NCBI GenBank assembly: GCA_947464275.1
Contig: CANHVU010000022.1
Coordinates: forward strand, 1-57,608
Origin: Bacteroidota bacterium
GTDB lineage: Bacteria; Bacteroidota; Bacteroidia; UKL13-3
DNA: 57,608 bases
Direction of reading: 5' to 3'
Shown: positions 41,476-51,333 of the stretch, piece by piece
Layout: the number at the start of each line of letters is the position of its first letter
Position numbering within the stretch: position 1 is the stretch's first letter
Position numbers and translations under genes: made by a program
Notes under the pieces: generated by a model
What the model saw: the letters and a program-made list of their open reading frames with translations, nothing else
What the model was told of the DNA's origin: nothing
The model's database searches: none

Positions 41476-43497
41476 ATGATCAAAAAAATTATTCTATCCT
41501 TTCTGTTAATAGTTAATGTAGCTATTAATTTAAAAGCTAACGATTCAACAAAAATTGTATTAAAGTCAATTCAACCCGAACCTTATCAAGGTGAACTATT
41601 TAGACTTGTAGGTCAGGTTGTGGCAAATGCACATTACCGAAAATTGGTAATTGACGATAAACTTTCGGCTGAGTTATTAAATAATTACATAAAACATCTT
41701 GACCCGCTGCATTTATATTTTTTAGAATCAGACATAACTAATTTTGATAAATATAAATTTATTTTGGATGATGACTTACTACAAGGTAAAGTTGATGCAG
41801 GATTTGACATTTATAATAAGTACCAAAGTAGGCTAGAGGAGAGGATTAATTTTAGCTTTGATTTATTAAAATCAGAAATGAGTTTTGATACCAATGATTC
41901 TTTTTTATATAAACGTGAAGATATAAATTTTGCAAAATCCATTTCTGAATTAGATAAACTTTGGATGAACAAGGTAAAGTACGAGGTTTTGGTTTTAAAA
42001 GCTGATGGTAAGGATTTTAAAACGTGTGCCGAAATAGTTCGTAAACGATATTATAATTTACACAAACAATTAAGTAAAACTAAAACTACTGATGTATTTA
42101 GTTTTTATGCAAATGCTTTAACTGAAATTAGTGACCCACATACTAATTATTTGGCTCCACGTCAAGCAGATGAGTTTAATACAAGCATGAGTCTAAGTTT
42201 AGAAGGAATAGGTGCTACTTTACAAACGGATAATGAATACACCAAAATAACATCATTGGTTAAAGGCGGTCCTGCAGAAAAAAGTAAGTTGGTTTCGGTA
42301 AATGATAAAATATCCGCTGTAGGGCAAGGTAAAGAAGGAGAAATGGTTAGTGTTCTAGATTGGCGAATTGATGATGTAGTTGGGTTAATAAGGGGTAAAA
42401 AAGGAACCATTGTAAGGCTTCAAATAATACCAGCTGATTTAACAGAAAATAAAAGTAAGATAATTGAAATTACGCGTGATAAAATTGTTTTAGAAGACCA
42501 AGCATCTAAAAGTTCCATAAAAGAAATAAAGAAAAATGGTAAAAAATTTAAAATTGGAACAATAGATATTCCTACATTTTACTTGGATTTTGCCAGAGCT
42601 TCAGCAGGTGAAAAGGACTATAAAAGTACTACCCGTGACGTAAGAAGAATTATTAATGAATTTAAAAAAGAAAATGTGGATGCAATAGTTGTGGATTTAC
42701 GCAATAATGGTGGAGGTTCATTACAGGAGGCAATTGAGTTAACTGGATTATTTATAAAAAGTGGACCTGTTGTTCAGGTGAAAGATGCGTATGGGATTGT
42801 AAAGTCAGAAAAAGATAAAGATGAAGAAGTTTTATGGAGTGGTCCTTTGGAGGTAATTGTAAATAGATTTAGTGCAAGCGCTAGTGAAATTTTTGCAGCA
42901 GCTATGCAAGACTATGGAAGAGCATTAATTATTGGAGAACAAACATACGGAAAAGGTACTGTGCAGAATATGTTAGATTTAGACCAATATATGCAGTATG
43001 GTGATAAAAAAATGGGTCAGGTTAAATTAACAATAGCAAAATTTTACAGAATAAGTGGAGGAAGTACACAACACAAAGGTGTGATTCCAGATATTGAATT
43101 CCCAAGTATTTTTGCTAATAAAGAATATGGTGAAGGTGCTAGTATATATTCATTGCCTTATGATAGCATCAACCCAGAATCGTATTCAAAACAAACAAAA
43201 ATAACAGAACAATTAAACAAATTAAAGCAATTACATAATGTAAGAATGTTGGGTAATGCAGAATATGTTTATTTATTAGAGGACATTGAAACAGTTAAAA
43301 AATCAGATGTGAAACAGTATGTTTCTGTAAATGAAGCGTTGTATAAAAAAGAGTTGAAAGAAAATGAAACTAAAAATAAAGCTCGAAAAGATGCGCGTGA
43401 AAAAACCAAAGCTAATCAAGGTAAAGACGCCAGCAATGCTGATTTAATTTTAGATGAAGCAAAAGAATTAATCATTGATCAAATGATGCTAAGGTAG
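41476..43497 (+). CDS. prc: Carboxy-terminal (tail-specific) protease, Prc type
   Basis: 673 residues, near E. coli Prc (682) and longer than CtpA. Order: a signal peptide (1-21), an N-terminal helical domain (about 40-235), a PDZ domain (about 238-330: SLEGIGATLQ, SLVKGGPAEKSKLVSVNDKI) and the S41 protease core with IVVDLRNNGGGSLQEAI. The catalytic Ser-Lys pair is S468 in RFSASASEIFAAAMQDYGRAL and K493 in YGKGTVQ, exactly the 25-residue spacing of E. coli Prc. The C-terminal Lys/Glu-rich helical end (about 570-673) matches Prc. It trims periplasmic proteins at their C-termini. A terminator follows. Confidence 0.95.
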   Translation: MIKKIILSFLLIVNVAINLKANDSTKIVLKSIQPEPYQGELFRLVGQVVANAHYRKLVIDDKLSAELLNNYIKHLDPLHLYFLESDITNFDKYKFILDDDLLQGKVDAGFDIYNKYQSRLEERINFSFDLLKSEMSFDTNDSFLYKREDINFAKSISELDKLWMNKVKYEVLVLKADGKDFKTCAEIVRKRYYNLHKQLSKTKTTDVFSFYANALTEISDPHTNYLAPRQADEFNTSMSLSLEGIGATLQTDNEYTKITSLVKGGPAEKSKLVSVNDKISAVGQGKEGEMVSVLDWRIDDVVGLIRGKKGTIVRLQIIPADLTENKSKIIEITRDKIVLEDQASKSSIKEIKKNGKKFKIGTIDIPTFYLDFARASAGEKDYKSTTRDVRRIINEFKKENVDAIVVDLRNNGGGSLQEAIELTGLFIKSGPVVQVKDAYGIVKSEKDKDEEVLWSGPLEVIVNRFSASASEIFAAAMQDYGRALIIGEQTYGKGTVQNMLDLDQYMQYGDKKMGQVKLTIAKFYRISGGSTQHKGVIPDIEFPSIFANKEYGEGASIYSLPYDSINPESYSKQTKITEQLNKLKQLHNVRMLGNAEYVYLLEDIETVKKSDVKQYVSVNEALYKKELKENETKNKARKDAREKTKANQGKDASNADLILDEAKELIIDQMMLR

Positions 43498-43514
43498 CAG
43501 TGATAAATAAGCAT

Positions 43515-43554
43515 AAAAAAAGCCTAGTTTGAAATTTTCATACTAGGCTTTTTT
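43515..43554. terminator. Bidirectional terminator
   Basis: AAAAAAAGCCTAGT pairs with ACTAGGCTTTTTT around TTGAAATTTTCAT. It separates prc from the TonB-like gene. Confidence 0.9.
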
Positions 43555-43557
43555 ATT

Positions 43558-44400
43558 TTAGTCAAAGGCAAAACTAACAGTCATTGTTCCAAACTGTTCT
43601 TCAGGGCCATCTGGTTTTGGTGAAAACTTTGTATCTAAAGCGGCTTGTTTGGCTACTTTTAATTTGTCTAGATTAAGTGTTGTAGTTCCTCTTGCACCAG
43701 GTTCGGCTTTGGTCACATTTCCATTTCTATCTACAGTTATGTTAACCACAACTATACCAACATCGTTAGAGTTGGTAGAAATGATTGGTTTTTTAGCTAC
43801 TCTTCTACCTGATAAACTATATTTTATTGGACCTTTTCCATCACCACCAGGGCCACCTGGTCCATTACCGTCACCACCTTGGCCAGTTCCACCAATTACC
43901 CCATCAGGAGTTCCATCAGGTCGTCCTTCATTTCCTGGTTCATTTCCAGAGCCATGTCCAGCTTCACTATTATTACTTCTTTTCTTGAATAAGGCAGTTG
44001 GGTTAGCCTTTCTTGGTAATTCTACAATTTCTTTCGGTTTATCAATTATTGGATTAACAATTGGCTTATTTTCTATTTTTTTATCGTTTACCTTTGCTAC
44101 CACATTTACATCATCATCCGTACTTTGACTTAATTCATCTGGTGTTGGTTGACTTTCAATGGGAGTATAGGTTTCATTAGGTTGTGGGTTTTCCACAGGT
44201 GTTAAACTCTCTCCACCCATATTTTCTTCACCTAAAATCATTGAAGCTCCTTGGTCGGCCCAAGGTGGATTGGGTGGCACTAAAATAAAGAAATACAGCG
44301 CTAAAAAAATGGCACCATGAATAAAGGTAGTTCCTATTAATCCAATCCAATTGTGTTTTGAGGTATTATTATTTAAATAATATGCTTGATTGTTTTGCAT
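43558..44400 (-). CDS. TonB-family energy transducer with Gly-rich linker
   Basis: 280 residues. N-terminal cytoplasmic stub, one membrane helix (about 18-40: WIGLIGTTFIHGAIFLALYFFIL), a Pro/Glu/Asp-rich periplasmic spacer (about 45-140), a Gly/Pro/Asn-rich stretch of collagen-like Gly-x-x units (about 148-190), and a C-terminal TonB-type domain (DVGIVVVNITVDRNGNVTKAEPG...FDTKFSPKPDGPEEQFGTMTVSFAFD). TonB couples the proton gradient (via ExbB/ExbD) to outer-membrane receptors. No exbB, exbD or receptor gene is adjacent, so its partners are elsewhere. It is monocistronic, between two convergent terminators. Confidence 0.85.
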   Translation of the reverse strand: MQNNQAYYLNNNTSKHNWIGLIGTTFIHGAIFLALYFFILVPPNPPWADQGASMILGEENMGGESLTPVENPQPNETYTPIESQPTPDELSQSTDDDVNVVAKVNDKKIENKPIVNPIIDKPKEIVELPRKANPTALFKKRSNNSEAGHGSGNEPGNEGRPDGTPDGVIGGTGQGGDGNGPGGPGGDGKGPIKYSLSGRRVAKKPIISTNSNDVGIVVVNITVDRNGNVTKAEPGARGTTTLNLDKLKVAKQAALDTKFSPKPDGPEEQFGTMTVSFAFD

Positions 44401-44655
44401 AAAAGTATTTTACTTTTTTAGTAACAAACATAATAACGTTTTGAACAGTATTTTATTTTTTTAGTGAACAAATAATTTAAACTGTATGATTAAAAAAACA
44501 AAAGCAATTAAACCTTAATGTTCAGTAAACATTGAATTTCTGAAGTAATTTTATTATTTAAATTTTTTTAAGACAGAATATAATTTGTAAATTGATGAAT
44601 ATTAATTGGGTAAAGTGTTTTTTTTTCAATAAAATTGTAAAAATATATAAAAATT
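44401..44655. other. 255-nt divergent intergenic region
   Basis: AT-rich gap between the TonB-like gene and the T9SS cargo gene. No hairpin or open frame of note. It must hold both promoters, but I see no convincing TTG/TAnnTTTG pair. Confidence 0.4.
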
Positions 44656-47600
44656 ATGGAATTTAATTTACAATCAAAATTCAGTTTAAAAACAATTTTA
44701 TGTGCTCTTTTTACACTTTTTAGTTTGTTCTCCTTTGCTCAGCCTGGTTCCATGTCGAATAATACCGATTGCGATGGTTCATATGGTAATAATGCTATGA
44801 CAACAGTTGGAGTTGGCTCAAACAATACGGTTTTTACCTACAGAGAGCAGGCAAATGCAACTACATCATCTGGTACAAAGTTTTATCAATTTAATGCAGA
44901 TGGTTATTTTAATGTATGGAATTTGAATACACCAACTTACAATACCGTTTCAACTGCTGTTTGGGGTACCGGTGGGTATAATGGTACCATTAAAATGGGA
45001 GCCACTGTTTCAAGTTCATATTACACTTTTAATATTAGAAAAGGTACCAGTTACGCTAGTCAGAATATGGCTATTTTGGAAACTGCCTTTTTGCCTCAAA
45101 ATATTACTGCAGTTTCTGTACCTTCAAATGTTTATGGTGGACAAACAGCAACAGTTTCAGTTACCATGAGTGGTGCATTAAATAGTTCAGAATATTTATA
45201 TGTAGCTTGGTCTACCGATGCTTTTGCAACATCAGGTAATTCAGGCTGTGTAGCCGTTGGAGCCTTAAATGGTAGTTTTGTTGGAAATGCTACAATTCCG
45301 GCTCAAATTAGTGGAACTGTTACATATTATGCTTTTAGTTCTACTTCAAGTTCAGCACCTTCTTTTGCTAATATTCCACTTTTAACATTGAACATGCGAA
45401 ACGCCACTGCACAAAATACAAGTGCAGCCTATGCTAGTTATACCATTCAACCATGGACAACTCAAACTGGTGCAACTACATTTAGTGCAGGTTCAAGTTG
45501 GGTTGGAGGAGTAGCTCCATCTGCAGGGGTTAATATTGGTGCTCTCGCAATAAATCACAGCTTAGCTTTGGATCAGGATATTATTTCTAGTGGAGTAGCC
45601 ATTGCAAATGGAACAACATTAACAATAAATAATGGTAGTACTTTGCAAATAGCTGGTGGTGTTACTACTCCAGGAACGGGAAGTTTATTAGTGAATGGTA
45701 CTTTACAAATTAATTCGGGTGGTTTCTCGAATATAGCTCCAACTTATGGTTCTTCTTCTTTATTGAAATATAATTCAGGTTCTGGTTATGGAAGGGGCAC
45801 TGAATGGAGTGCAACTTCAGGAGCAGGTTACCCAGCTAACGTTCAAGTTTCAAATAATACTACGTTAAATGTTAGAAATAATGCAGATGTTCAAAGACAA
45901 ATTAGTGGAAACTTAACCGTTGATAATGGAAGTACTTTAAGTATGGAAAGTTTAACTAGTGCATCATTTAGTATTGGATTAACAGTTTTAGGAAATATTA
46001 TTAATAACGGAACTGTTACAATTTCAACTTCAACAGAAAGGATTAAATGTACTGATTTTACTAATAGTGCTACTGGAATAACAAATTTATCATCAAACTC
46101 GGGTGGTGATTTAGAAGTAACTGGTAGTTTAATTGATAATGGAACATTCAATGCAAATACAAGAGCAGTTTTTTTTACAGGTTCTGGTGTTCAAGATATA
46201 AGTGGTACAGGAACTTTTAATATCGACTATATTGTTGTTACAAAATCTTCTGGTAGCGTGCGTATGCTAAACAATTTACTTTGTGAAGGTCCAAATGGAG
46301 GTAATGCCATTTCGTTAACATCTTCAACCGATATTTTGAATTTAAATGGATTTACACTAACATTAGGAAGGGCATCAGTAAATTCTACAATTACAGGTAG
46401 TGGATTTATAAGAGGTGATTCTTCTTCTTCAATTTCAATATTAGGAACAGGTGCATTTGGAACAATTAGATTTGATCAAACAACTTTAGGTACCACCAAT
46501 GTTTTAAGAAATTTTACTGTAAATAGAACATCTTCTGGTTCAGTTACACTTGGGAATACGTTGAACATTGCAGGAGGAACAAATGCAGGAGTAGTTACTG
46601 TATCAAATGGTACATTAAATACAGGAGGATTTTTAGTTTTAAAATCAAATGTAAATGGTACAGCAAGTATTGGTAATTCAACTGGTGGTGTTATAAGTGG
46701 TAATATAACTGCTGAAAGATATATTTCAGGTGCAGGAAGAAAATGGCGTTTTTTAAGTACACCTGTTGTAGGACAAACATTAGCAAATTGGGGTAGCCAG
46801 TTTTATATTACAGGACCTGGTACATCAGGTGCAACAATTGGTTCTGCTAATTCAAATGGTTTTGCAACAACAAGATCAAACTTACTTGGTATCCCTACTA
46901 CCACTTCTTCAGTTAGAAGATATGTTGAATCAACCGCTGGCGATTTAAATGTAGGTTGGGCAGATTTAGGTTCAAATACATCAGCTTCATTAACACCCGG
47001 AGTTGGTTACAGAGTGTTTATTAGAGGTCCAATCACGGGTAATTATTCAACTGATACCTTAGCTATTGGTTCATCTGCAAATTCTCAAGATCAAGCGTTA
47101 TTTACATTGAATCAAACAGGTTCAATTACCAATACTGTAAATGCTGGAACTGTAAATTTACCTGTAACTTTTACTTCAAATAATGGTACAGCAAATGATG
47201 GTTGGAATTTAGTAGGAAATCCATATCCTTCAAATATTGATTGGAATGCTTCGGGATGGACTAAAACAGCTGTCTCTGGAACTTTCTATATTTATAGCCC
47301 TACTTTAAATGTTTATGGATCTTATGATGGTTTAACAGGTGTTAATTCAATAAATAGATATATCCCAAGTGGTCAATCCTTTTTTGTTAAGGCAACTGCA
47401 GCTAGCCCAGTATTATCATTAACTGAATCAGTTAAGGTAAGTAATACTTCACCAATTTTACTTAAAACAGGTGATGAGTTAAATACTTTAAGAATAAAAT
47501 TATTTAAAGATTCAATGGAAAACGATGAAACAGTTATCAGATTTTATGAAGGAAAAAATGATGAATTTATTGATGGTGAAGATGTTTCAAAGTTTGTAAA

Positions 47601-48174
47601 TGAAAATGTTAATGTAGCATCATCTTTTGGTAATGGAGTTTATTCAATGGTTAATTATTTAAGCCTAAATAGTTTAACGAACAAGGTTGTTAAAATGGCT
47701 GCATGGGTTTCTACTCCGGGTAGTTATAAAATGGAATTTAATCAAACTGAAGATTTTGATGCAAACGTTAAAATTTACCTTAGAGACAATTATAAAAATA
47801 CTGTTACTAACCTAAGAGATATTCATACTTACACATTTAAAATTGATACTTCTAAGGCTTCAACTCAAGATGGAAGATTGGAAATAATTTTCACTGATAA
47901 AGCTTATACATCAACTTTAGAAAATGTTTCAGATGGTTCAGATGTAATAGTATTTCCAAATCCTGCAAAAGATTATATCAATATTGAATTTGTAAATTCT
48001 AAATTTACAAATAGTAAAATTCAAGTTTCTGATATTTCAGGTAAGGAATATTTTAATATTGATATGAAAAGTGAAAGCCAAAAAATCAATATTGAAAATT
48101 TAGTTAGTGGTGTTTATTTTGTAAAAATTACCAATAATAACGGTACAAATAAGACTGTTAAATTTGTAAAATAA
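44656..48174 (+). CDS. Large T9SS type A sorting-domain surface protein
   Basis: 1172 residues. A signal peptide (1-28, ending SFAQP) is followed by a Ser/Thr/Asn/Gly-rich body. It comprises an N-terminal YREQANATTSSGTKFYQFN-type fold, then long right-handed beta-helix-like repeats of the form NGTTLTINNGSTLQIAGG and NLTVDNGSTLSMESLT (about 300-560), then a WNLVGNPYPSNIDWNA jelly-roll-like domain. The C-terminal 75 residues are the type A T9SS sorting domain: IVFPNPAKDYINIEF, KIQVSDISGKEYFN, INIENLVSGVYFVKITNNNG, KTVKFVK. It is thus secreted and attached to the cell surface by PorSS/T9SS. Probably an adhesin or matrix protein; the ligand is unknown. Confidence 0.88.
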   Translation: MEFNLQSKFSLKTILCALFTLFSLFSFAQPGSMSNNTDCDGSYGNNAMTTVGVGSNNTVFTYREQANATTSSGTKFYQFNADGYFNVWNLNTPTYNTVSTAVWGTGGYNGTIKMGATVSSSYYTFNIRKGTSYASQNMAILETAFLPQNITAVSVPSNVYGGQTATVSVTMSGALNSSEYLYVAWSTDAFATSGNSGCVAVGALNGSFVGNATIPAQISGTVTYYAFSSTSSSAPSFANIPLLTLNMRNATAQNTSAAYASYTIQPWTTQTGATTFSAGSSWVGGVAPSAGVNIGALAINHSLALDQDIISSGVAIANGTTLTINNGSTLQIAGGVTTPGTGSLLVNGTLQINSGGFSNIAPTYGSSSLLKYNSGSGYGRGTEWSATSGAGYPANVQVSNNTTLNVRNNADVQRQISGNLTVDNGSTLSMESLTSASFSIGLTVLGNIINNGTVTISTSTERIKCTDFTNSATGITNLSSNSGGDLEVTGSLIDNGTFNANTRAVFFTGSGVQDISGTGTFNIDYIVVTKSSGSVRMLNNLLCEGPNGGNAISLTSSTDILNLNGFTLTLGRASVNSTITGSGFIRGDSSSSISILGTGAFGTIRFDQTTLGTTNVLRNFTVNRTSSGSVTLGNTLNIAGGTNAGVVTVSNGTLNTGGFLVLKSNVNGTASIGNSTGGVISGNITAERYISGAGRKWRFLSTPVVGQTLANWGSQFYITGPGTSGATIGSANSNGFATTRSNLLGIPTTTSSVRRYVESTAGDLNVGWADLGSNTSASLTPGVGYRVFIRGPITGNYSTDTLAIGSSANSQDQALFTLNQTGSITNTVNAGTVNLPVTFTSNNGTANDGWNLVGNPYPSNIDWNASGWTKTAVSGTFYIYSPTLNVYGSYDGLTGVNSINRYIPSGQSFFVKATAASPVLSLTESVKVSNTSPILLKTGDELNTLRIKLFKDSMENDETVIRFYEGKNDEFIDGEDVSKFVNENVNVASSFGNGVYSMVNYLSLNSLTNKVVKMAAWVSTPGSYKMEFNQTEDFDANVKIYLRDNYKNTVTNLRDIHTYTFKIDTSKASTQDGRLEIIFTDKAYTSTLENVSDGSDVIVFPNPAKDYINIEFVNSKFTNSKIQVSDISGKEYFNIDMKSESQKINIENLVSGVYFVKITNNNGTNKTVKFVK

Positions 48175-48196
48175 AATAAGGTATTGCTAAAAAAAG

Positions 48197-48229
48197 AAAG
48201 GTGGGAAATTTTTAATTTCCCACCTTTTT
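48197..48229. terminator. Bidirectional terminator
   Basis: AAAGGTGGGAAATT pairs perfectly with AATTTCCCACCTTT around TTT. It separates the T9SS cargo from the molybdoprotein gene. Confidence 0.92.
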
Positions 48230-50525
48230 ATTTTATATTTTTCACTAATTTAATAACTACATATTTACTAGTTGGTGTATTGCTTTTATCTGCCACAGAA
48301 TTAATAGGAACCAATACATTTGTTTCAGGAAAATAAGTAGCAGTGCATTGCTCTGGAATATTATATTTAATAACCATAAAGTTATGTGCAACACGTTCTA
48401 CATTATCATGGTAATTATAAATGTCTACCGAATCGCCATGTTCAAATCCTAACTTTTTGATATCGTTTTCATTCATTAAAATTACCCTACGCTCATTATA
48501 AATTCCTCTGTAACGGTCGTCTAAACCATAAATAGTGGTATTAAATTGATCATGAGTTCTGATGGTCATCATCATAAATTCATCATCTGCCAATTGGTTA
48601 AATGATAGTTTTCCAACATTAAAGTTAGCTTTTTGGGTAGTGGTATTAAATTTCCCTTCCCTTGAACCATTTGGTAAGTAAAATCCTCCTGATTCCCTAA
48701 CACGTTTATTATAATCAGTAAAACCATTAATAGTGCGTTCAATATCATTTCTAATATTATCGTAATTGGTTTCATATTTGTTCCAATCTATTTTAGATTT
48801 GGAGCCTAAAGTAGCTTTTGCCATTTGGCAAACCATTACACTTTCACTTAACAAATGTTGACTAACTGGTTTTAAATTTCCTTTACTCTTTTGTACCACA
48901 CCCATTGAATTTTCGCAACTAATAAATTGCTCTTCTCCATTTGCATTTATGTCTTTATCACTTCTTCCATAAGTTGGTAAAATAAGTGCTTCTTCGCCTG
49001 TAATTAAATGACTCCTGTTTAATTTTGTGCTTATATGAACTGTTAATTTACAGTTTTGTAAAGCTTGTGCTGTAAACTTAGTATCTGGTGTTGCCGATAA
49101 AAAATTACCACCCATGGCAATAAAAACTTTGCCTTTTTCTTCATGCATTTTTTTTATTGCATCCACCACATCAAGCCCATGTTCATAAGGTGCATTGATC
49201 TTAAAAACACTATTCAGTTTATCAATAAATGCTTTAGAGGGCTTTTCGTAAATGCCCATGGTTCTATCGCCTTGCACATTGCTATGTCCGCGCACAGGGC
49301 AAGTTCCTGCTCCAGGCTTACCAATACTGCCTTTTAATAACAATAAATTTACTACTTCTTTTATGGTATCAACTGCATTTTTATGTTGCGTTAAACCCAT
49401 TGCCCAACAAGCAATTATTTTCTTTTTATGTTTAATGGCTTCAAAAGTTTCTTGAATTTGAGTTAATGAAATACCGCAAGCTATACTTAAATCAAGTAAA
49501 GAATAATTATCCATATCAGCCTTTAATTGTTCAAAACCAAAGGTATTATTATTAATAAAATCATGGTCAAATACTGTTCCTGGATTTTTTGCTTCTTCTT
49601 CAAAAAGTAATATTTCAAGGGCTTTGACCAATGCTAAATCGCTGTTTATTTTTACTTGTAAAAATATATCAGTTAGTTGCGATTTGATGCCTAAAACACC
49701 ATTTACTTTTTGTGGATTATTAAAACCAACCAAGCCCGTTTCTTTTAAAGGATTTACCGAAATAATGGTACAACCATTTTGTTTTGCTTTTTGTAAAGCA
49801 CTTAGCATTCTTGGATGGTTTGTACCCGGATTTTGACCTAAAATAATTATGACTTCTGCTTCATAAAAATCTTCCAAAGTAACGGATCCTTTTCCAATAC
49901 CTACACTTTCTGAAAGCGCTACACCACTGCTTTCATGGCACATATTACTGCAATCAGGAAGGTTATTAGTGCCAAATTCTCTTACAAAAAGTTGGTATAA
50001 AAATGCGGCTTCGTTACTCGTTCGGCCTGATGTATAAAAAACAGCATCGTTAGGCGAAGGTAGCTCGTTTAAATTTTTCGCAATCAATTTAAACGCATTT
50101 TCCCAACTTATTGGCTCATAGTGAGTAGCTCCTTTTGGCAAATACATTGGTTCAGCCACACGGCCTTTTTTACCAATTCTAAAATCATCTAATTGTGAAA
50201 GCTCGGCAACCGAATTTTTTGCAAAAAAATCAGCCCATAAAGCTTTGGTTGTGGCTTCTTCAGCAATGGCTTTTGCTCCATTTTCGCAATATTCAGCTAT
50301 TGGCGAACGTTCATCATCGGGGTCAGGCCAAGCGCAGCTTGGGCAATCAAAACCATCTTTTTGATTCAGTTTAGCCAAAGCTTTAAATCCACGAATAGGT
50401 CCCATTTCGCTAAACACATGTTTAACCGAAGAAATTACAGCAGGAATACCAGCAGCAGTTTCCTTTGGCTCTGTAAGTTTGATTTCTAAAAACTCTTCTG
50501 GATTTTCAGGATTGGGTTTTTGCAT
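48228..50525 (-). CDS. YdeP/FdhF-type molybdopterin oxidoreductase alpha subunit
   Basis: 765 residues. The N-terminal Fe-S/cofactor region has the YdeP/FdhF signature GFDCPSCAWPDPDDERS with C61 and C64, and ...YCENGAKA with C80. The molybdopterin domains follow: FYTSGRTSNEAAFLYQ, NLPDCSNMCHESSGVALSESVG, EVIIILGQNPGTNHPRM, CPVRGHSNVQGDRTMGI, and the C-terminal MGD-binding region RTHDQFNTTIYGLDDRYRG. This is the TIGR01701 (Fdhalpha-like/YdeP) group, bis-MGD enzymes whose physiological substrate is not established and which are linked to acid stress in E. coli. A DUF7009-like gene lies just upstream on the same strand. No fdhD in the window. Confidence 0.92.
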   Translation of the reverse strand: MQKPNPENPEEFLEIKLTEPKETAAGIPAVISSVKHVFSEMGPIRGFKALAKLNQKDGFDCPSCAWPDPDDERSPIAEYCENGAKAIAEEATTKALWADFFAKNSVAELSQLDDFRIGKKGRVAEPMYLPKGATHYEPISWENAFKLIAKNLNELPSPNDAVFYTSGRTSNEAAFLYQLFVREFGTNNLPDCSNMCHESSGVALSESVGIGKGSVTLEDFYEAEVIIILGQNPGTNHPRMLSALQKAKQNGCTIISVNPLKETGLVGFNNPQKVNGVLGIKSQLTDIFLQVKINSDLALVKALEILLFEEEAKNPGTVFDHDFINNNTFGFEQLKADMDNYSLLDLSIACGISLTQIQETFEAIKHKKKIIACWAMGLTQHKNAVDTIKEVVNLLLLKGSIGKPGAGTCPVRGHSNVQGDRTMGIYEKPSKAFIDKLNSVFKINAPYEHGLDVVDAIKKMHEEKGKVFIAMGGNFLSATPDTKFTAQALQNCKLTVHISTKLNRSHLITGEEALILPTYGRSDKDINANGEEQFISCENSMGVVQKSKGNLKPVSQHLLSESVMVCQMAKATLGSKSKIDWNKYETNYDNIRNDIERTINGFTDYNKRVRESGGFYLPNGSREGKFNTTTQKANFNVGKLSFNQLADDEFMMMTIRTHDQFNTTIYGLDDRYRGIYNERRVILMNENDIKKLGFEHGDSVDIYNYHDNVERVAHNFMVIKYNIPEQCTATYFPETNVLVPINSVADKSNTPTSKYVVIKLVKNIK

Positions 50526-50757
50526 TTTTGATTTGGAGATTTGTTGAATTATAGATTTAGAGATTGTTTTATTGATTAATTGTTAATTGCTGGATTGTTA
50601 AAATGTTAAATTGTTGAATTGTTAGATTGTTGAATTGATATATTGTTAAATTGCTAGATTGTTATATTCAAGAATTTTTTATTTCCCATTTCTCAACCCT
50701 CATTTCCCATCTCTCATTTCACTTCTCACAATTCACATTTCACAGTTCACACTTCAA
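50526..50757. repeat. Low-complexity TTGTTGAATTG repeats
   Basis: Runs of GATTTGGAGATT, then many TGTTAAATTGTTGAATTGTTAGATT words, then TCTCATTTC/TTCACATTTCAC words. The orientation is opposite to the CAATCCAACAATT repeats at 4288-4500. No open frame. Confidence 0.7.
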
Positions 50758-51126
50758 TTAACACACAGCATTAGGATTTGGAAACATATCACTTTGGTCT
50801 TCAAAAGTATTATCTAAGCATACAAAATCTTTTTCTACCAATAGGAATAACTTTTTATCATTACCAATATCGAACTTATTCTCAAAACCAACTAAGTCAG
50901 TTGTAATCCAGTTTTGGGCAATGTTTTCAGGCACTAACAATGTAATTTTATTACCAACCATTTGTGCTGAAAGTTCTGTAACATGTTGTGAAGAAGCTAA
51001 GGCATAAAAAAGTTTATTATCAATAAATTCAGTAGCTTCTTCAATATATCCACTATTAGCAAAGGTTTTCAATTCGGTTTGTGTTAAACGGATGCGAATA
51101 GAATTGCCTTTAATACGTATTTTCAT
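50758..51126 (-). CDS. DUF7009-like protein paired with the molybdoprotein
   Basis: 122 residues, no signal peptide. The strongly conserved-looking N-terminus MKIRIKGNSIRIRLTQTELKTF and the C-terminal VEKDFVCLDNTFEDQSDMFPNP...C match the small Bacteroidota family I know as DUF7009 (recalled, not searched). The middle holds an LSAQMVGNKITLLVPENIAQNW segment. It lies about 230 nt upstream of the YdeP-type gene on the same strand, with repeats between. Similar small genes sit beside molybdopterin oxidoreductases in other Bacteroidota, so a maturation or accessory role is plausible, but unproven. Confidence 0.65.
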   Translation of the reverse strand: MKIRIKGNSIRIRLTQTELKTFANSGYIEEATEFIDNKLFYALASSQHVTELSAQMVGNKITLLVPENIAQNWITTDLVGFENKFDIGNDKKLFLLVEKDFVCLDNTFEDQSDMFPNPNAVC

Positions 51127-51258
51127 GTGTTTATTTTATTTAATGTTTCGAAATAAAGCAAAAAAACACAAATATTTACCAAAATCCTTTTCATTGTAAT
51201 TTTGTTAATGTTTTGTAATATAAAGAAAGTCAAATTATTAAGTATTAATTTTATTAAC

Positions 51259-51287
51259 TTGGTTTTTCAATAAATAATTTAAATTCG
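51259..51287 (+). promoter_or_regulatory. Promoter of the DUF349 gene
   Basis: TTG at 51259-51261, 18 nt, TAAATTCG at 51280-51287. It lies 46 nt before the ATG. Confidence 0.5.
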
Positions 51288-51333
51288 CCCTTCCAAAAAA
51301 GAATGTATAACCTATTTTTATCTATTTTTTAAA

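Noticed and set aside
43649-44128. 159-residue plus-strand Pro-rich frame
   Set aside because: Antisense shadow of the Gly-rich linker of the TonB-like gene.
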